NCBI GenBank assembly: GCA_038400315.1
Contig: CP151667.1
Coordinates: 5,033,174-5,097,173, forward strand
Reading direction: 5' to 3'
DNA: 64,000 nucleotides
Origin: Isosphaeraceae bacterium EP7
GTDB lineage: Bacteria > Planctomycetota > Planctomycetia > Isosphaerales > Isosphaeraceae
This document shows, one piece after another, positions 8,509-16,400 of this stretch (positions are counted from its first letter, which is position 1; each line of letters opens with the position of its first letter). The notes beneath the pieces were generated by a model, which made no database searches, was not told where the DNA came from, and saw nothing but the letters and a program-made list of their open reading frames with translations. The position numbers and the translations under genes were made by a program.

Positions 8509-9756
8509 ATGGGCAAGCTCGAAGTCAGCCAGCGCCGGATTGATGCCAATCGCCGCAATGCTCAGAAGAGCACCGGGCCGAAGACGGAGGAGGGGAAGGC
8601 GCGGTCTCGCCGGAATAGCCTGATTCATGGGCTGGCGGGCAATGGCGTGGTTGTTCCCGAGAACGAGGCGCAGGCGGTCCGGGAGCGGGGCGAGCAGCTT
8701 GTTTCGTCGTTGCGACCGATGAATGCGTTCGAGATGGGGCTGGTCGAGACGATCGCCGTCGAGGGCGTGCGGATTGATCGGTGTCGGATTGAGGAACGGC
8801 TGGTGCGGGATGTCCGGGCGCGGCGGGCCGGGGCCTGCTGGCTTGACGAGCGGAAGGCCGAGGCGGCGAAGCTGGGCCGGACACTGGCGGGGATGCCCGA
8901 CGAGGTGGCGCCTCGGCTGGCGATGAGTGCGGCCGGTTGTGACTGGCTGATGATGCGATGGCGGGCTTTGGGGAAGGTGCTGGCCAAGGCGGGGGGCTGG
9001 AGCGACGAGCAGCGGTCGCTGGCGATGGACCTGATGGGCGTGGCGGCCGATGTTCGTGCGATGGATAGCCCGCTCGATGCCCCAGAGGGGATCGACGCGG
9101 GGGAATACCTTCGGGAACTCGTCGAGTTCGAGCTGGAAGGGCTGGCGGCGCGGCAGGAGGAGGCCCTCGACGCGATTGACGACGACCTGCGCGAGGCGAC
9201 GTCGATGGGCCTGATCGCCGTGGATGACCCGACGCTCGTGCTGCTGCGTCGCTACGAGACGGCCAGCTTCAGGCGTCAGCGCTGGGCGCTGGAGATGCTG
9301 CACAAGGGACGCCAGCGCGCCGAGCCGGTGCCGACGATGACCCACGATTACGTCGAGCGGCCCCGCCCGGATTTCTCAGTCTGGGGCGCCCCGGACCCGG
9401 TCCCGCACGGCGACGAGCCTTCGCCGCGTCCCGACCCCGATACCCCGACACCCGATCCTGATCGGTCGCATCCCAGGGCCGACGATTCGGATCTCGCCGA
9501 CCACGCCCCGGCGAGCGGGGCCGCGACACCTCGCGCAGAACGAAGCCAAAACGTCGGCCCGGGGCATTTCGCGGAACGAAGCCATCTCGCGGGCCGGTTG
9601 CGTCGTCTGGCCCGGTCGCTGGGCGTGAAGGGTGTGGCCGTGCGGCCCGCCAGGCCGTTCAGAAAGCCCGAACCGCGACGGTCAAGGCCCTCGATGTTGC
9701 AGGCTCGGCCGATGCGCACGGAGATCCTCCGCGTCTTCTCGGCCCCGGCAGCCTGA
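8509..9756 (+). CDS. hypothetical protein of the ANRRNAQKSTGPKT planctomycete family
   Basis: A 415-residue protein of unknown function. Residues 10-45 carry the signature ANRRNAQKSTGPKTEEGKA followed by an NSLIHGL motif, seen in many multi-copy proteins of planctomycetes and other soil bacteria. Residues 60-270 are helical and charged, with a long conserved-looking central part. From about residue 280 the protein becomes a Pro/Asp-rich, low-complexity tail, with a twice-occurring AERS(Q/H) unit at bases 9536-9590, and ends in a basic stretch. There is no signal peptide or membrane segment. The start ATG 8509 gives the family N-terminus. It stands alone, with no partner in the same orientation. 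Confidence 0.7.
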   Translation: MGKLEVSQRRIDANRRNAQKSTGPKTEEGKARSRRNSLIHGLAGNGVVVPENEAQAVRERGEQLVSSLRPMNAFEMGLVETIAVEGVRIDRCRIEERLVRDVRARRAGACWLDERKAEAAKLGRTLAGMPDEVAPRLAMSAAGCDWLMMRWRALGKVLAKAGGWSDEQRSLAMDLMGVAADVRAMDSPLDAPEGIDAGEYLRELVEFELEGLAARQEEALDAIDDDLREATSMGLIAVDDPTLVLLRRYETASFRRQRWALEMLHKGRQRAEPVPTMTHDYVERPRPDFSVWGAPDPVPHGDEPSPRPDPDTPTPDPDRSHPRADDSDLADHAPASGAATPRAERSQNVGPGHFAERSHLAGRLRRLARSLGVKGVAVRPARPFRKPEPRRSRPSMLQARPMRTEILRVFSAPAA

Positions 9757-9786
9757 AAACGCGCGTTGATCCATCGATAACGGCCC

Positions 9787-9833
9787 ATTCTTTGACAATG
9801 CGGATGAGTCTGGCCAATGCATGCGCCAGCCGA
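9787..9833. repeat. dispersed intergenic repeat, copy 1
   Basis: The stretch around CTTTGACAATGCGGATGAG matches 15831-15877 at about 37 of 47 positions when aligned by eye without gaps. Both copies lie downstream of a gene in non-coding sequence and in the same orientation. This suggests remnants of one repeated element. Confidence 0.55.
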
Positions 9834-9904
9834 AGCGTCCGCACGGACGTCGAGGGAGCACCCGTCGACCGCGCGCCCGGACTTGCCGATCTGCCCGAGG
9901 GCAC

Positions 9905-10459
9905 TCAGGCGGAAGTGACGGACTTGCCCTCTATCGCGGGGGCATCTCGGAGGTCGAGCCAGAGCATGATGAGGCTGACGCAGGCCGCGACGACGAGTAG
10001 CCACTCGCCGGGCTTGTTCCACCAGCCGAGCACACCCAGTCCCGAGAAGGCCAGGGACACCGCGAGGATGATCAGGGAGAGCCGTCGATGGAACCGGCCG
10101 ACGTCGGTCTCGTGGAACTCGGCGAGCGAGCGATAGACGTGCCGGCCCTCGTCATGAGGAGTACAGAACGACTTGAGCACGCACGCGTTGCACGACGGGG
10201 CCGGGGCCTTGTAGATTGCCAGCTTGTTCCGGTCGTCGAAGGTCTTCAGGGTGAGTAGCTCCCCCTGAGGGCACTCGTAACGGTCGAGGTGCACGTCATA
10301 GGCGAACCCGGCATGGGCATACCTCTCGGCGCGGTGGAAGTGGGCCCTGGCCAGAAACTCCAGGGCCCACCCGCCGACCCAGAGGACCATCACATAGGCC
10401 AGGAGCAGGACCAGCTCGAGGTCGAGCGGCTCCCCCCAGACGTTGAGCTTCGGCAGCAT
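9905..10459 (-). CDS. membrane protein with transposase-like cysteine module
   Basis: A 184-residue protein of unknown function. It has one N-terminal transmembrane helix (ELVLLLAYVMVLWVGGWAL), a soluble middle of about 90 residues, then two C-terminal helices. The middle holds YECPQGELL, a CNACVLKSFC motif and GRHVYRS. This spacing resembles the cysteine-rich C-terminal module of IS1182-type transposases (CPxG...CxxCxLxxxC...GRxV). Metal binding is likely from that pattern; a DNA role is not expected for a membrane-anchored copy. It lies 49 bases downstream of the nitric oxide reductase gene on the same strand and is probably co-transcribed with it. Confidence 0.65.
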   Translation of the reverse strand: MLPKLNVWGEPLDLELVLLLAYVMVLWVGGWALEFLARAHFHRAERYAHAGFAYDVHLDRYECPQGELLTLKTFDDRNKLAIYKAPAPSCNACVLKSFCTPHDEGRHVYRSLAEFHETDVGRFHRRLSLIILAVSLAFSGLGVLGWWNKPGEWLLVVAACVSLIMLWLDLRDAPAIEGKSVTSA

Positions 10460-10508
10460 GGGAGGAAGCCCCCTGACCCGAATGAATCGAATGGCCCCGA
10501 TTGATGGA

Positions 10509-12806
10509 TCAGTCGCGGAGGATCGCCCCGGCGGGCGTGATCTCGGTGTAGAGCGTGGTCTCGAGCGGAGCCCCCGTCCGGTCCGCCGAGATCGAGGCCT
10601 TCCGCGTCCGAAGGGCGACCTTCAGCGTCAGCCAGACGAGCGGGAACGAGCCGGCCATGAACAGCAGGTCGCCCGGCATCCGAGCCCACGAGAGCCAGGG
10701 GTAGTTCAGATACCACTCCGTCCGCGCGTGCCAGTAGCCGTTGGTCACCACGTCCCCGAGCTGGAGCACACCGAGCGGGAAGAGGTGCCCGAGAATCATC
10801 AGCATCAGGCCGAGATTGGTCGCCCAGAAGGAGAACCGCACCAGCCCCTCGTTCCAGTCCTCGGGCCGGGCGAGGTACCTCGTGCAGAACACCAGGAGCG
10901 CCAGCGCGAGCATGCCGTAAACGCCCATGAAGGCCGCGTGGGCGTGGTTCGAGGTGAGGAGCGTGCCGATCTCGAAGTAGCTGACGACCGGCAGGTTGAT
11001 CAGGAATCCGAAGACACCGGCTCCGAGAAAATTCCAGAACCCCACCGACGCTAGGAACATCACAGCCCATCGATGCGGGAACGGGGCACCCCCGGTGGCC
11101 TGTTGCCTGGTCCCGAGTTGGAGGAACGACCAGGCTTCAACCGTCAGGAGGGTCAGCGGGATGACCTCGGCCGCCGAGAAGAATGCCCCGAGCGCCATCT
11201 CGACCGCCGGCCCGCCGCTGAAGTAGCAGTGGTGGAGCGTCCCGACAACGCCGCCGATCGAATAAAGCATCACGTCGAAGTAGATGAGTCGCGTGGCAAA
11301 CCGCTCGGAGACGATCCCCATCAAGACGAAGATCAGGGCCACGAGCATGGTCGTGAACAACTCCAGGAAGTCCTCGACCCAGAGGTGAACGACCCAGAAC
11401 CGCCAGAAGTCGCCGATCGCGAACGTGCTCCGGGTGTGGGTCATCAGGCCAATCGCATAGAAGGCAGGGATCGAGAGCGAGCTGTAAAGGAACAGCCAGG
11501 GCAAGTTCCCTCGGCTCTCGATCGCCAGGCGTGGCCTGAGCCCTCGATAGACGATCACCACCCAGAGCAACATCCCGCCGATGAGGAGATACATCCAGAA
11601 TCGTCCGAGTTCCAGATATTCCCACCCCTGCGCCCCGAAGAACGAGCGGAGCCCCCGCGGGAGAAGTCCATGGTAGCTGAGATACTCGCCGCCAAGGCTG
11701 CCGAAGACGACTATGGAGAGCGCCCCGAGCAACAACCCGGAGAGCACGCCCTGACCGCGCGGTTCGCGGCCGGAGATGAGCGGCGCGAGGAAGATGCCGG
11801 CCGCCAGGTAGGCCGTCGCCACGAAGAAGATGGCCATCTGGAGGTGCCAGGTCCGGGTCAGGTTATACGGCAGCCACCTCGGCAGGTCGATTCCGAAGAA
11901 GCCACCGGCCTCGACCATGTAGTGGACCGTGGCGCCTCCGACCAGATTCTGGAGCACGAAGAGAACGGCCACGACCAGGAAGAACCAGGCGGTCACGCGT
12001 TGGGCGGGCGTCAGGGCCACGGAGGAAGGGGGCACGAAGCGGATCTGCCGCTCCTCGGATTCATGCCAGCCGACGATCCGCGAATGTCGACCGTAGAGGC
12101 CGAGGACGAGGCCGCTCCCCCCCAGGAGTGTCACCAGCGACAGGGTGCTCCACATGATGGCATCGCCGGTGAGCACGTTGCCGACAAGCTCCTCGGGGGG
12201 CCAGTTGTTCGTGTACGAGTAGGTCTTCCCGGGTCGGCGGGCCACGCCCGTCCAGGCGGTCCAGGCGATGAAGGCCGAGATTGCGCGGGCATCCTCGGCG
12301 TCGGTGATCATCCCCGCCCTGAGCCCCTCGCCGCTCGCCTTCCGGTTGTACATCAGCTCGCCGAAGTGGACGTGGATCGTCTCGAACGCCGCCAACTGGC
12401 CGGCGGTCCAGACAAGTGTCCCCGTCTTCGGGTCATAGCGGTTCGCCTGAAGCTCGCGCCGCATCCGCGCCTCGGCCGCGTCGTCGTCGCCGTACGCGGC
12501 CTTCATCTGCACGGCCATCCGGTGCAGATAGTCGGCCGTGAAGTCAGGACCGAGGTAAGCCCCGTGGCCGTAGACGGTCCCGAACTGCATCAGGCCGTAG
12601 GTGAGGAACTGCTCCTGGCCGTCGAGGATCTGCTTCTCCGTGAAGAGCACATGGCCCGCCTCGTCGACGATCCTCGCGGGGACCGGCGCGTGATCCTGGT
12701 AGATGCGGATCGCCGAGAAGCCCAGGATCGAGAACCCGATGATGAAGGTCAGGATCGACCCCTGCAACCAGAGCGGCGAGACCGTCATGGGGCTTCGACT
12801 AGTCAT
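10509..12806 (-). CDS. norB: quinol-dependent nitric oxide reductase (qNOR)
   Basis: A 765-residue single-subunit reductase converting two NO to N2O with electrons from quinol, in the cytoplasmic membrane. It has an N-terminal helix, a roughly 200-residue periplasmic cytochrome c-like domain that lacks a CxxCH haem c motif (typical of qNOR), then about 13 helices. Haem and FeB ligand regions are visible: TWHLQMAIFFV, VVHLWVEDFLELF with glutamates near the active site, TLHHCYFSGGP and SNHAHAAFMGVYG. The frame is open to 12866, but ATG 12806 has AGGAG 8 bases upstream. ATG 12812 sits only 2 bases from it. The role is probably NO detoxification, as no other denitrification gene is in the window. 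Confidence 0.93.
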   Translation of the reverse strand: MTSRSPMTVSPLWLQGSILTFIIGFSILGFSAIRIYQDHAPVPARIVDEAGHVLFTEKQILDGQEQFLTYGLMQFGTVYGHGAYLGPDFTADYLHRMAVQMKAAYGDDDAAEARMRRELQANRYDPKTGTLVWTAGQLAAFETIHVHFGELMYNRKASGEGLRAGMITDAEDARAISAFIAWTAWTGVARRPGKTYSYTNNWPPEELVGNVLTGDAIMWSTLSLVTLLGGSGLVLGLYGRHSRIVGWHESEERQIRFVPPSSVALTPAQRVTAWFFLVVAVLFVLQNLVGGATVHYMVEAGGFFGIDLPRWLPYNLTRTWHLQMAIFFVATAYLAAGIFLAPLISGREPRGQGVLSGLLLGALSIVVFGSLGGEYLSYHGLLPRGLRSFFGAQGWEYLELGRFWMYLLIGGMLLWVVIVYRGLRPRLAIESRGNLPWLFLYSSLSIPAFYAIGLMTHTRSTFAIGDFWRFWVVHLWVEDFLELFTTMLVALIFVLMGIVSERFATRLIYFDVMLYSIGGVVGTLHHCYFSGGPAVEMALGAFFSAAEVIPLTLLTVEAWSFLQLGTRQQATGGAPFPHRWAVMFLASVGFWNFLGAGVFGFLINLPVVSYFEIGTLLTSNHAHAAFMGVYGMLALALLVFCTRYLARPEDWNEGLVRFSFWATNLGLMLMILGHLFPLGVLQLGDVVTNGYWHARTEWYLNYPWLSWARMPGDLLFMAGSFPLVWLTLKVALRTRKASISADRTGAPLETTLYTEITPAGAILRD

Positions 12807-13396
12807 GCTCATTGCTCCTGCGGGAGAGGTGGGAGCGTTCCGGAGAGACTCGAATCCGGATGGCATCGACCGCGACTTCGCCTCGGTCCTGCCGGCCGGC
12901 AGTCGGGCGAGAACGGCCGCGTTTTAGTGGAGATCATTCCCCGGATTGGGCGAGGCACGCTCCGTCCAGCGGAGGGGGTGGGCTCGCCGTCTCAGTGAGA
13001 ACTCTCGGCCGGTGCCGAGCTGCTATCGAATGCCGCGAGCGATCGGGTCCATCAGGCCTTCGAGGCACCAGGATGTTAGCATACCGCCGATCCGATCCCG
13101 CGCGATTTCGTGCCACGGGCGATCGTTCTTCTCATCTGACCAAGGATTTCAGATCGCCACCAAATCGATTGTCAAGCTCGTCATTCAACCGAGTCGCCGA
13201 GAGTCGATCGTTCTGCTTTTCGATCAAGATGTTTTTAGAAGTTCGGACTGCCGATGCGGGTGAGCGTTCGAAAAATTGCTTCGGATTCGCCGACCTCATG
13301 TTCCCCACCGTCAGCGAAATGGCCGCTGCGGTCATCGAGGAGGCGACGACGGGTCGCCGAGGGAGGTCGGCTACCGCCATGGGCGCGATTAAGTCA
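12807..13396 (-). other. intergenic region upstream of the nitric oxide reductase
   Basis: These 590 bases separate the reductase from the upstream membrane-protein gene on the same strand. No gene is supported; open frames on both strands lack start signals. One AAGATGTTTTT at 13226-13236 resembles a single NsrR half-site but lies about 420 bases from the reductase start. No clear FNR- or NorR-type dyad was seen. Confidence 0.45.
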
Positions 13397-13906
13397 TTAC
13401 GATCGGGCAATAATGACCTTTTGCTCCCGGAACCGCTTCCACGCGAGGGTGCCGAGGACGATGAACGCCAGCATCGAAACGAGCTGCGCGACCAGGAAGG
13501 GAGGTTCGGATTGGTTCGGGGCCAAGGCGTGGAGCACGGGCAGTTTCTGAAACGACTGGACGATCAGCACGAGAAAGTTGAGGTAGAGGGCGAATACCGC
13601 ACCAAGCACGTACACCTGCCGCCAGGCTCCCGCGAGATGGCGGGAGTATTGGGCATAGATCACCGGTGCCAGCACGACCAGCGAGATCAAGCCCAAGGCG
13701 ATCCCGGGAGTCATTCCCTTGATCGGGAAGCCGAAGCCGGTCACGCTCGTCGCAACCGTGGTCGCCAGGAAGAAGGAGGTCCAGCGGTCGAGCCGCCTGT
13801 CCGAGATCATCCCGAACAAGACGACGAAACCCGAGGCAATCGCGGCCAGGCTGATGGCGACGTGGACGATCGTGAAGGCCGGTAGCGCGGACGTTGGAAT
13901 AAGCAC
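13397..13906 (-). CDS. conserved polytopic membrane protein of unknown function
   Basis: A 169-residue protein with four to five predicted transmembrane helices, for example around IVHVAISLAAIASGFVVLFG and YVLGAVFALYLNFLVLIVQS. Conserved-looking elements are DRWTSFFLATTVATSVTGF, FPIKG in the loop after helix 2, and ALAPNQSEPPF before the last helix. I recognise this as a widespread unnamed bacterial family but know no function. The start is GTG 13906 with GGAG about 10 bases upstream. It shares strand with the nitric oxide reductase but is 590 bases upstream, so the link is only possible. Confidence 0.75.
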   Translation of the reverse strand: MLIPTSALPAFTIVHVAISLAAIASGFVVLFGMISDRRLDRWTSFFLATTVATSVTGFGFPIKGMTPGIALGLISLVVLAPVIYAQYSRHLAGAWRQVYVLGAVFALYLNFLVLIVQSFQKLPVLHALAPNQSEPPFLVAQLVSMLAFIVLGTLAWKRFREQKVIIARS

Positions 13907-14040
13907 CTGGACAAAGCTCCGCTCGAGGTCTGACTGTGACAGAAATCGCCAAAGTTTATCAAATTCGATTCGAAGACGCCCCGGTCACGCCGTCGCGATC
14001 GCCTCGGATTCCTCGCGATCAGGCGAGGTTTAACGGATCG

Positions 14041-14982
14041 TCAGACGAACGCTCCCCGATGCTTCTCGATGAATGCCTGGAGTGTCATCGGCGGCCGCCC
14101 GCCGAGCTTCTCCACGAGGTGGTTCGTGCCGGCAAAGATCCCGTTCTGGTGATCGATCGCGACTTCGTGGAGGTGCTGGAAGAGGAAGTCATCTCCCGCC
14201 TTCTGTTCGGGCGTCCGCTCGGCCTTCGCGTAGAAGGTCCTCGAGGATGGGTTGCTGGCCGATGCCCGCGCCCTGGCCTGCAAGGTCTGCTTGAACTCAT
14301 CGAAACCGACCTGGTTGTACTCGATCTCCTTGCCGAGGACCTTGCTCAGGACCTGCGCCGTCTCCTGGTAGCTGAACTCGACCGGCCCGAACAGCGGATA
14401 GACCCCGCCACGGTGCGATTCGGGGTCTTCGAGGATGCCGACGATCACGCGTCCCATGTCTTCCGCGGCGATAGGCGCGTGCCGGCCCGTGCCGAACGGG
14501 ACATGGAGCAATCCCTTGCGGATCATCGGGGCGACGTAGAGCAGCCACTCGGCGAAGTACGTGGGCCTGATGTGGGCGACGTTCAACCCCGACCAATCGA
14601 ACACGCGTTCGGCCAGCCAGTGGAGGGTCGCCGCCTGGCTCTTCGCGTCTTCCCGGGCGGAGATTTGCGACATGTTGACGATGCCGTCGACGCCCGCTTC
14701 CCTGGCGGCCTGGGCGAACTGCGCCGTCGCCTGGATGATCCCAGGGCGGATCGGATAGACGAAGTAGGCCCGCTGGACCCCTTTCAACGCGGAACGCACC
14801 TGGCCGAAGTCGAGCAGGTCTCCGTAGACGACCTCGACACCGCGCTCCAGAAGCTTCTCCGACCGGTCATCCTGCCCGTGGGCCAGCGCCCGCACCTGAT
14901 GTCCGCGCGCCAGCAACTCATCGATCGTCGCGCCGCCGGTGTCCCCCGTCGCTCCCGTGACCAGCACCTTGCCCGTGATCAT
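14041..14982 (-). CDS. NmrA-like NAD(P)-binding protein (atypical SDR)
   Basis: A 313-residue atypical short-chain dehydrogenase of the NmrA/HSCARG type, a cytoplasmic NAD(P)-binding redox sensor or quinone reductase-like protein. The Rossmann glycine motif VTGATGDTGG is at residues 8-17, followed by VRALAHGQDD at the second strand, DLLD at the acidic loop and NMSQISAR in the catalytic strand region. The C-terminal 120 residues are the helical substrate lobe. The start ATG 14982 has GAGGGAGA upstream. The gene is divergent from a TetR regulator across a 20-bp inverted repeat, a common arrangement in which the regulator controls both genes. The substrate is unknown. Confidence 0.87.
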   Translation of the reverse strand: MITGKVLVTGATGDTGGATIDELLARGHQVRALAHGQDDRSEKLLERGVEVVYGDLLDFGQVRSALKGVQRAYFVYPIRPGIIQATAQFAQAAREAGVDGIVNMSQISAREDAKSQAATLHWLAERVFDWSGLNVAHIRPTYFAEWLLYVAPMIRKGLLHVPFGTGRHAPIAAEDMGRVIVGILEDPESHRGGVYPLFGPVEFSYQETAQVLSKVLGKEIEYNQVGFDEFKQTLQARARASASNPSSRTFYAKAERTPEQKAGDDFLFQHLHEVAIDHQNGIFAGTNHLVEKLGGRPPMTLQAFIEKHRGAFV

Positions 14983-15010
14983 CTTGAAGTCTCCCTCGGT
15001 GACGAGCTAA

Positions 15011-15065
15011 GATTTCGATTGACATCCAAATCGTAGGGACCACATTTTGGATGTCAATCGAAATC
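15011..15065. promoter_or_regulatory. perfect 20-bp inverted repeat, likely TetR operator with overlapping promoters
   Basis: Bases 15011-15030 (GATTTCGATTGACATCCAAA) are exactly repeated in inverse at 15046-15065, with a 15-base spacer. Each arm contains a TTGACA box pointing inwards. On the minus strand TTGACA (15057-15052) is followed after 16 bases by TACGAT (15035-15030), a good promoter for the NmrA-like gene. On the plus strand the -10 is weak. A dimer pair of the adjacent TetR protein is the expected ligand. Confidence 0.8.
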
Positions 15066-15093
15066 CAAATCTTCGCCCCGAGGAGGCGTCTCC

Positions 15094-15654
15094 ATGAGGA
15101 AATCGAAGGAAGAGGCGGCGCAGACCCGCAAGCGAATCGTCACGGCCGCTGCGCGCGAGTTCCGCGAGAGTGGGGTCGTCGCGACCGGGCTCTCCGACCT
15201 GATGAAGGCCGCCGGCCTCACCCATGGCGGCTTCTACAAGCATTTCGAGTCGAAAGATCAGCTCGTCGAGGAGGCCTGTGCCGAGGCTGTCGACCGCTTG
15301 ATCGAGACGATGTCCGCCGCCGCCGCTCGGGGAGGATCGAAAGCGGTGGCGGCCACGTATCTGTCGCCTGTCCACAGGGATTATCCGTCTCAGGGGTGCG
15401 TGCTTGCCGCGATCGGCAGCGAGCTTTCCCGTGCCGACGAGAAGACTCGTGCGGTAGTGACCGGAGGCTTCCTGAAACTCGTCGACATCATGGCGGGCCA
15501 TGATGTCAAAATCCCTCCCGAGGTCGCGAGGCGACGAGCCCTGGTCGCGGTCTCGACTATGATCGGCGCACTGACGATGTCGCGCATCGTGACCGACCCG
15601 GTATTGTCGGCCGAGATCCTCAAGGAGGCAGAGCAGAGCCTGGCCAAGGGTTGA
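15094..15654 (+). CDS. TetR/AcrR family transcriptional regulator
   Basis: A 186-residue repressor. The N-terminal helix-turn-helix is clear: RKRIVTAAAREFRESGV, then GLSDLMKAAGLTHGGFYKHF, the recognition helix and the TetR signature, then SKDQLVEEA. The C-terminal 120 residues form the ligand-binding helices and resemble regulators of the group with GCVLAAIGSELSR in the core. The start ATG 15094 follows CGAGGAGGCGTC. It is divergent from the NmrA-like gene and its own start is 28 bases from the inverted repeat, so autorepression and control of the neighbour are likely. The inducer is unknown. Confidence 0.9.
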   Translation: MRKSKEEAAQTRKRIVTAAAREFRESGVVATGLSDLMKAAGLTHGGFYKHFESKDQLVEEACAEAVDRLIETMSAAAARGGSKAVAATYLSPVHRDYPSQGCVLAAIGSELSRADEKTRAVVTGGFLKLVDIMAGHDVKIPPEVARRRALVAVSTMIGALTMSRIVTDPVLSAEILKEAEQSLAKG

Positions 15655-16400
15655 CGAGATCTTGACCGGATGGTCGGGCTCGTGGCTTTCAGACAGAGTT
15701 CTGGTTTCCAACTCGCCAAAATTGCGCGACTCATCCTGATCGCTGGCGCCGGTGCTCCCTGTCGTGGCCACCGATCTCCGCATGCTGGACGACCAACCCG
15801 ATGGCAAGAACTCGGCCGAGAATGGCGCCAATCTTTGACAATTCGGATGGGCCTGGATGATGCGTGCGCCGACCGACGAGTTCGAGCGCCCGTTGAATTC
15901 CTCACGTCACCTCGGCGGCCCTCGCGTCGAGACGAGCGTGACCGATACGATGTCCGTCGCAACGCGGTGCGAACGATCCAGCCGAGATGCCTTGAAGGCT
16001 GGATCCGGCGATTGAGCAGGAGGGGAGGCTCTCGAAGCATCATTCGAGCGAAGGTCCGGATCGGCATGTCAATCGAGGGTTCCGGATTCGCCCAGGGCCC
16101 CCATTTTCAAGGCTTGGAGGGGGCGTCGGTCACCCTTGACGCTTGCGTGCGGGCACCCGGGCGTCTATGTTCGGCGGGATACCGGCCCATGGCCGCGCCG
16201 TTCGCGGAGCCCTCCGCGAGTGCGGGCGCGGTGCCCGCCCGAGGGGTCGGGCGCGTGCGGACCAGGTCGCGTCGACTCGCCGTTTGTCCTTCCAAGGGGA
16301 GGGAAAACAAACACAGGCGCGGGGAGATTGGCGACAGGGCCGAGGGCCGGACCCGCCATCGCACACCCCTTGATTTGCCCCGCCACTGGAGTCCCTCCGC
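15655..16400 (+). other. 746-base intergenic region with repeat remnant
   Basis: An open frame runs through most of this region (15670-16440), but its translation is Arg/Ser/Gly-rich, resembles no family and lacks a ribosome-binding site. It is rejected. The region contains copy 2 of the dispersed repeat at 15831-15877. The 250 bases before 16401 are GC-rich and presumably include the promoter of the WD40 gene; no clear box was found. Confidence 0.5.
15831..15877. repeat. dispersed intergenic repeat, copy 2
   Basis: The stretch around TCTTTGACAATTCGGATGGG matches copy 1 at 9787-9833 at about 37 of 47 positions. Read on the minus strand, both copies give a peptide like IRIVK(E/D)W. This suggests decay of a short element rather than a conserved binding site. 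Confidence 0.55.

Noticed and set aside
11073-12998. 641-codon open frame on the plus strand opposite the nitric oxide reductase
   Set aside because: It is the antisense shadow of a complete, motif-rich qNOR gene; its translation is Glu/Arg/Pro-rich with no family features.
13226-13236. AAGATGTTTTT resembling an NsrR half-site upstream of the nitric oxide reductase
   Set aside because: Only one half-site, about 420 bases from the start codon and with no nearby promoter boxes; an 11-base near-match can occur by chance.
16066-16076. ATGTCAATCGA, identical to 11 bases of the TetR inverted-repeat arm
   Set aside because: A single half-site with no inverted partner nearby and no gene start within 300 bases; probably chance.
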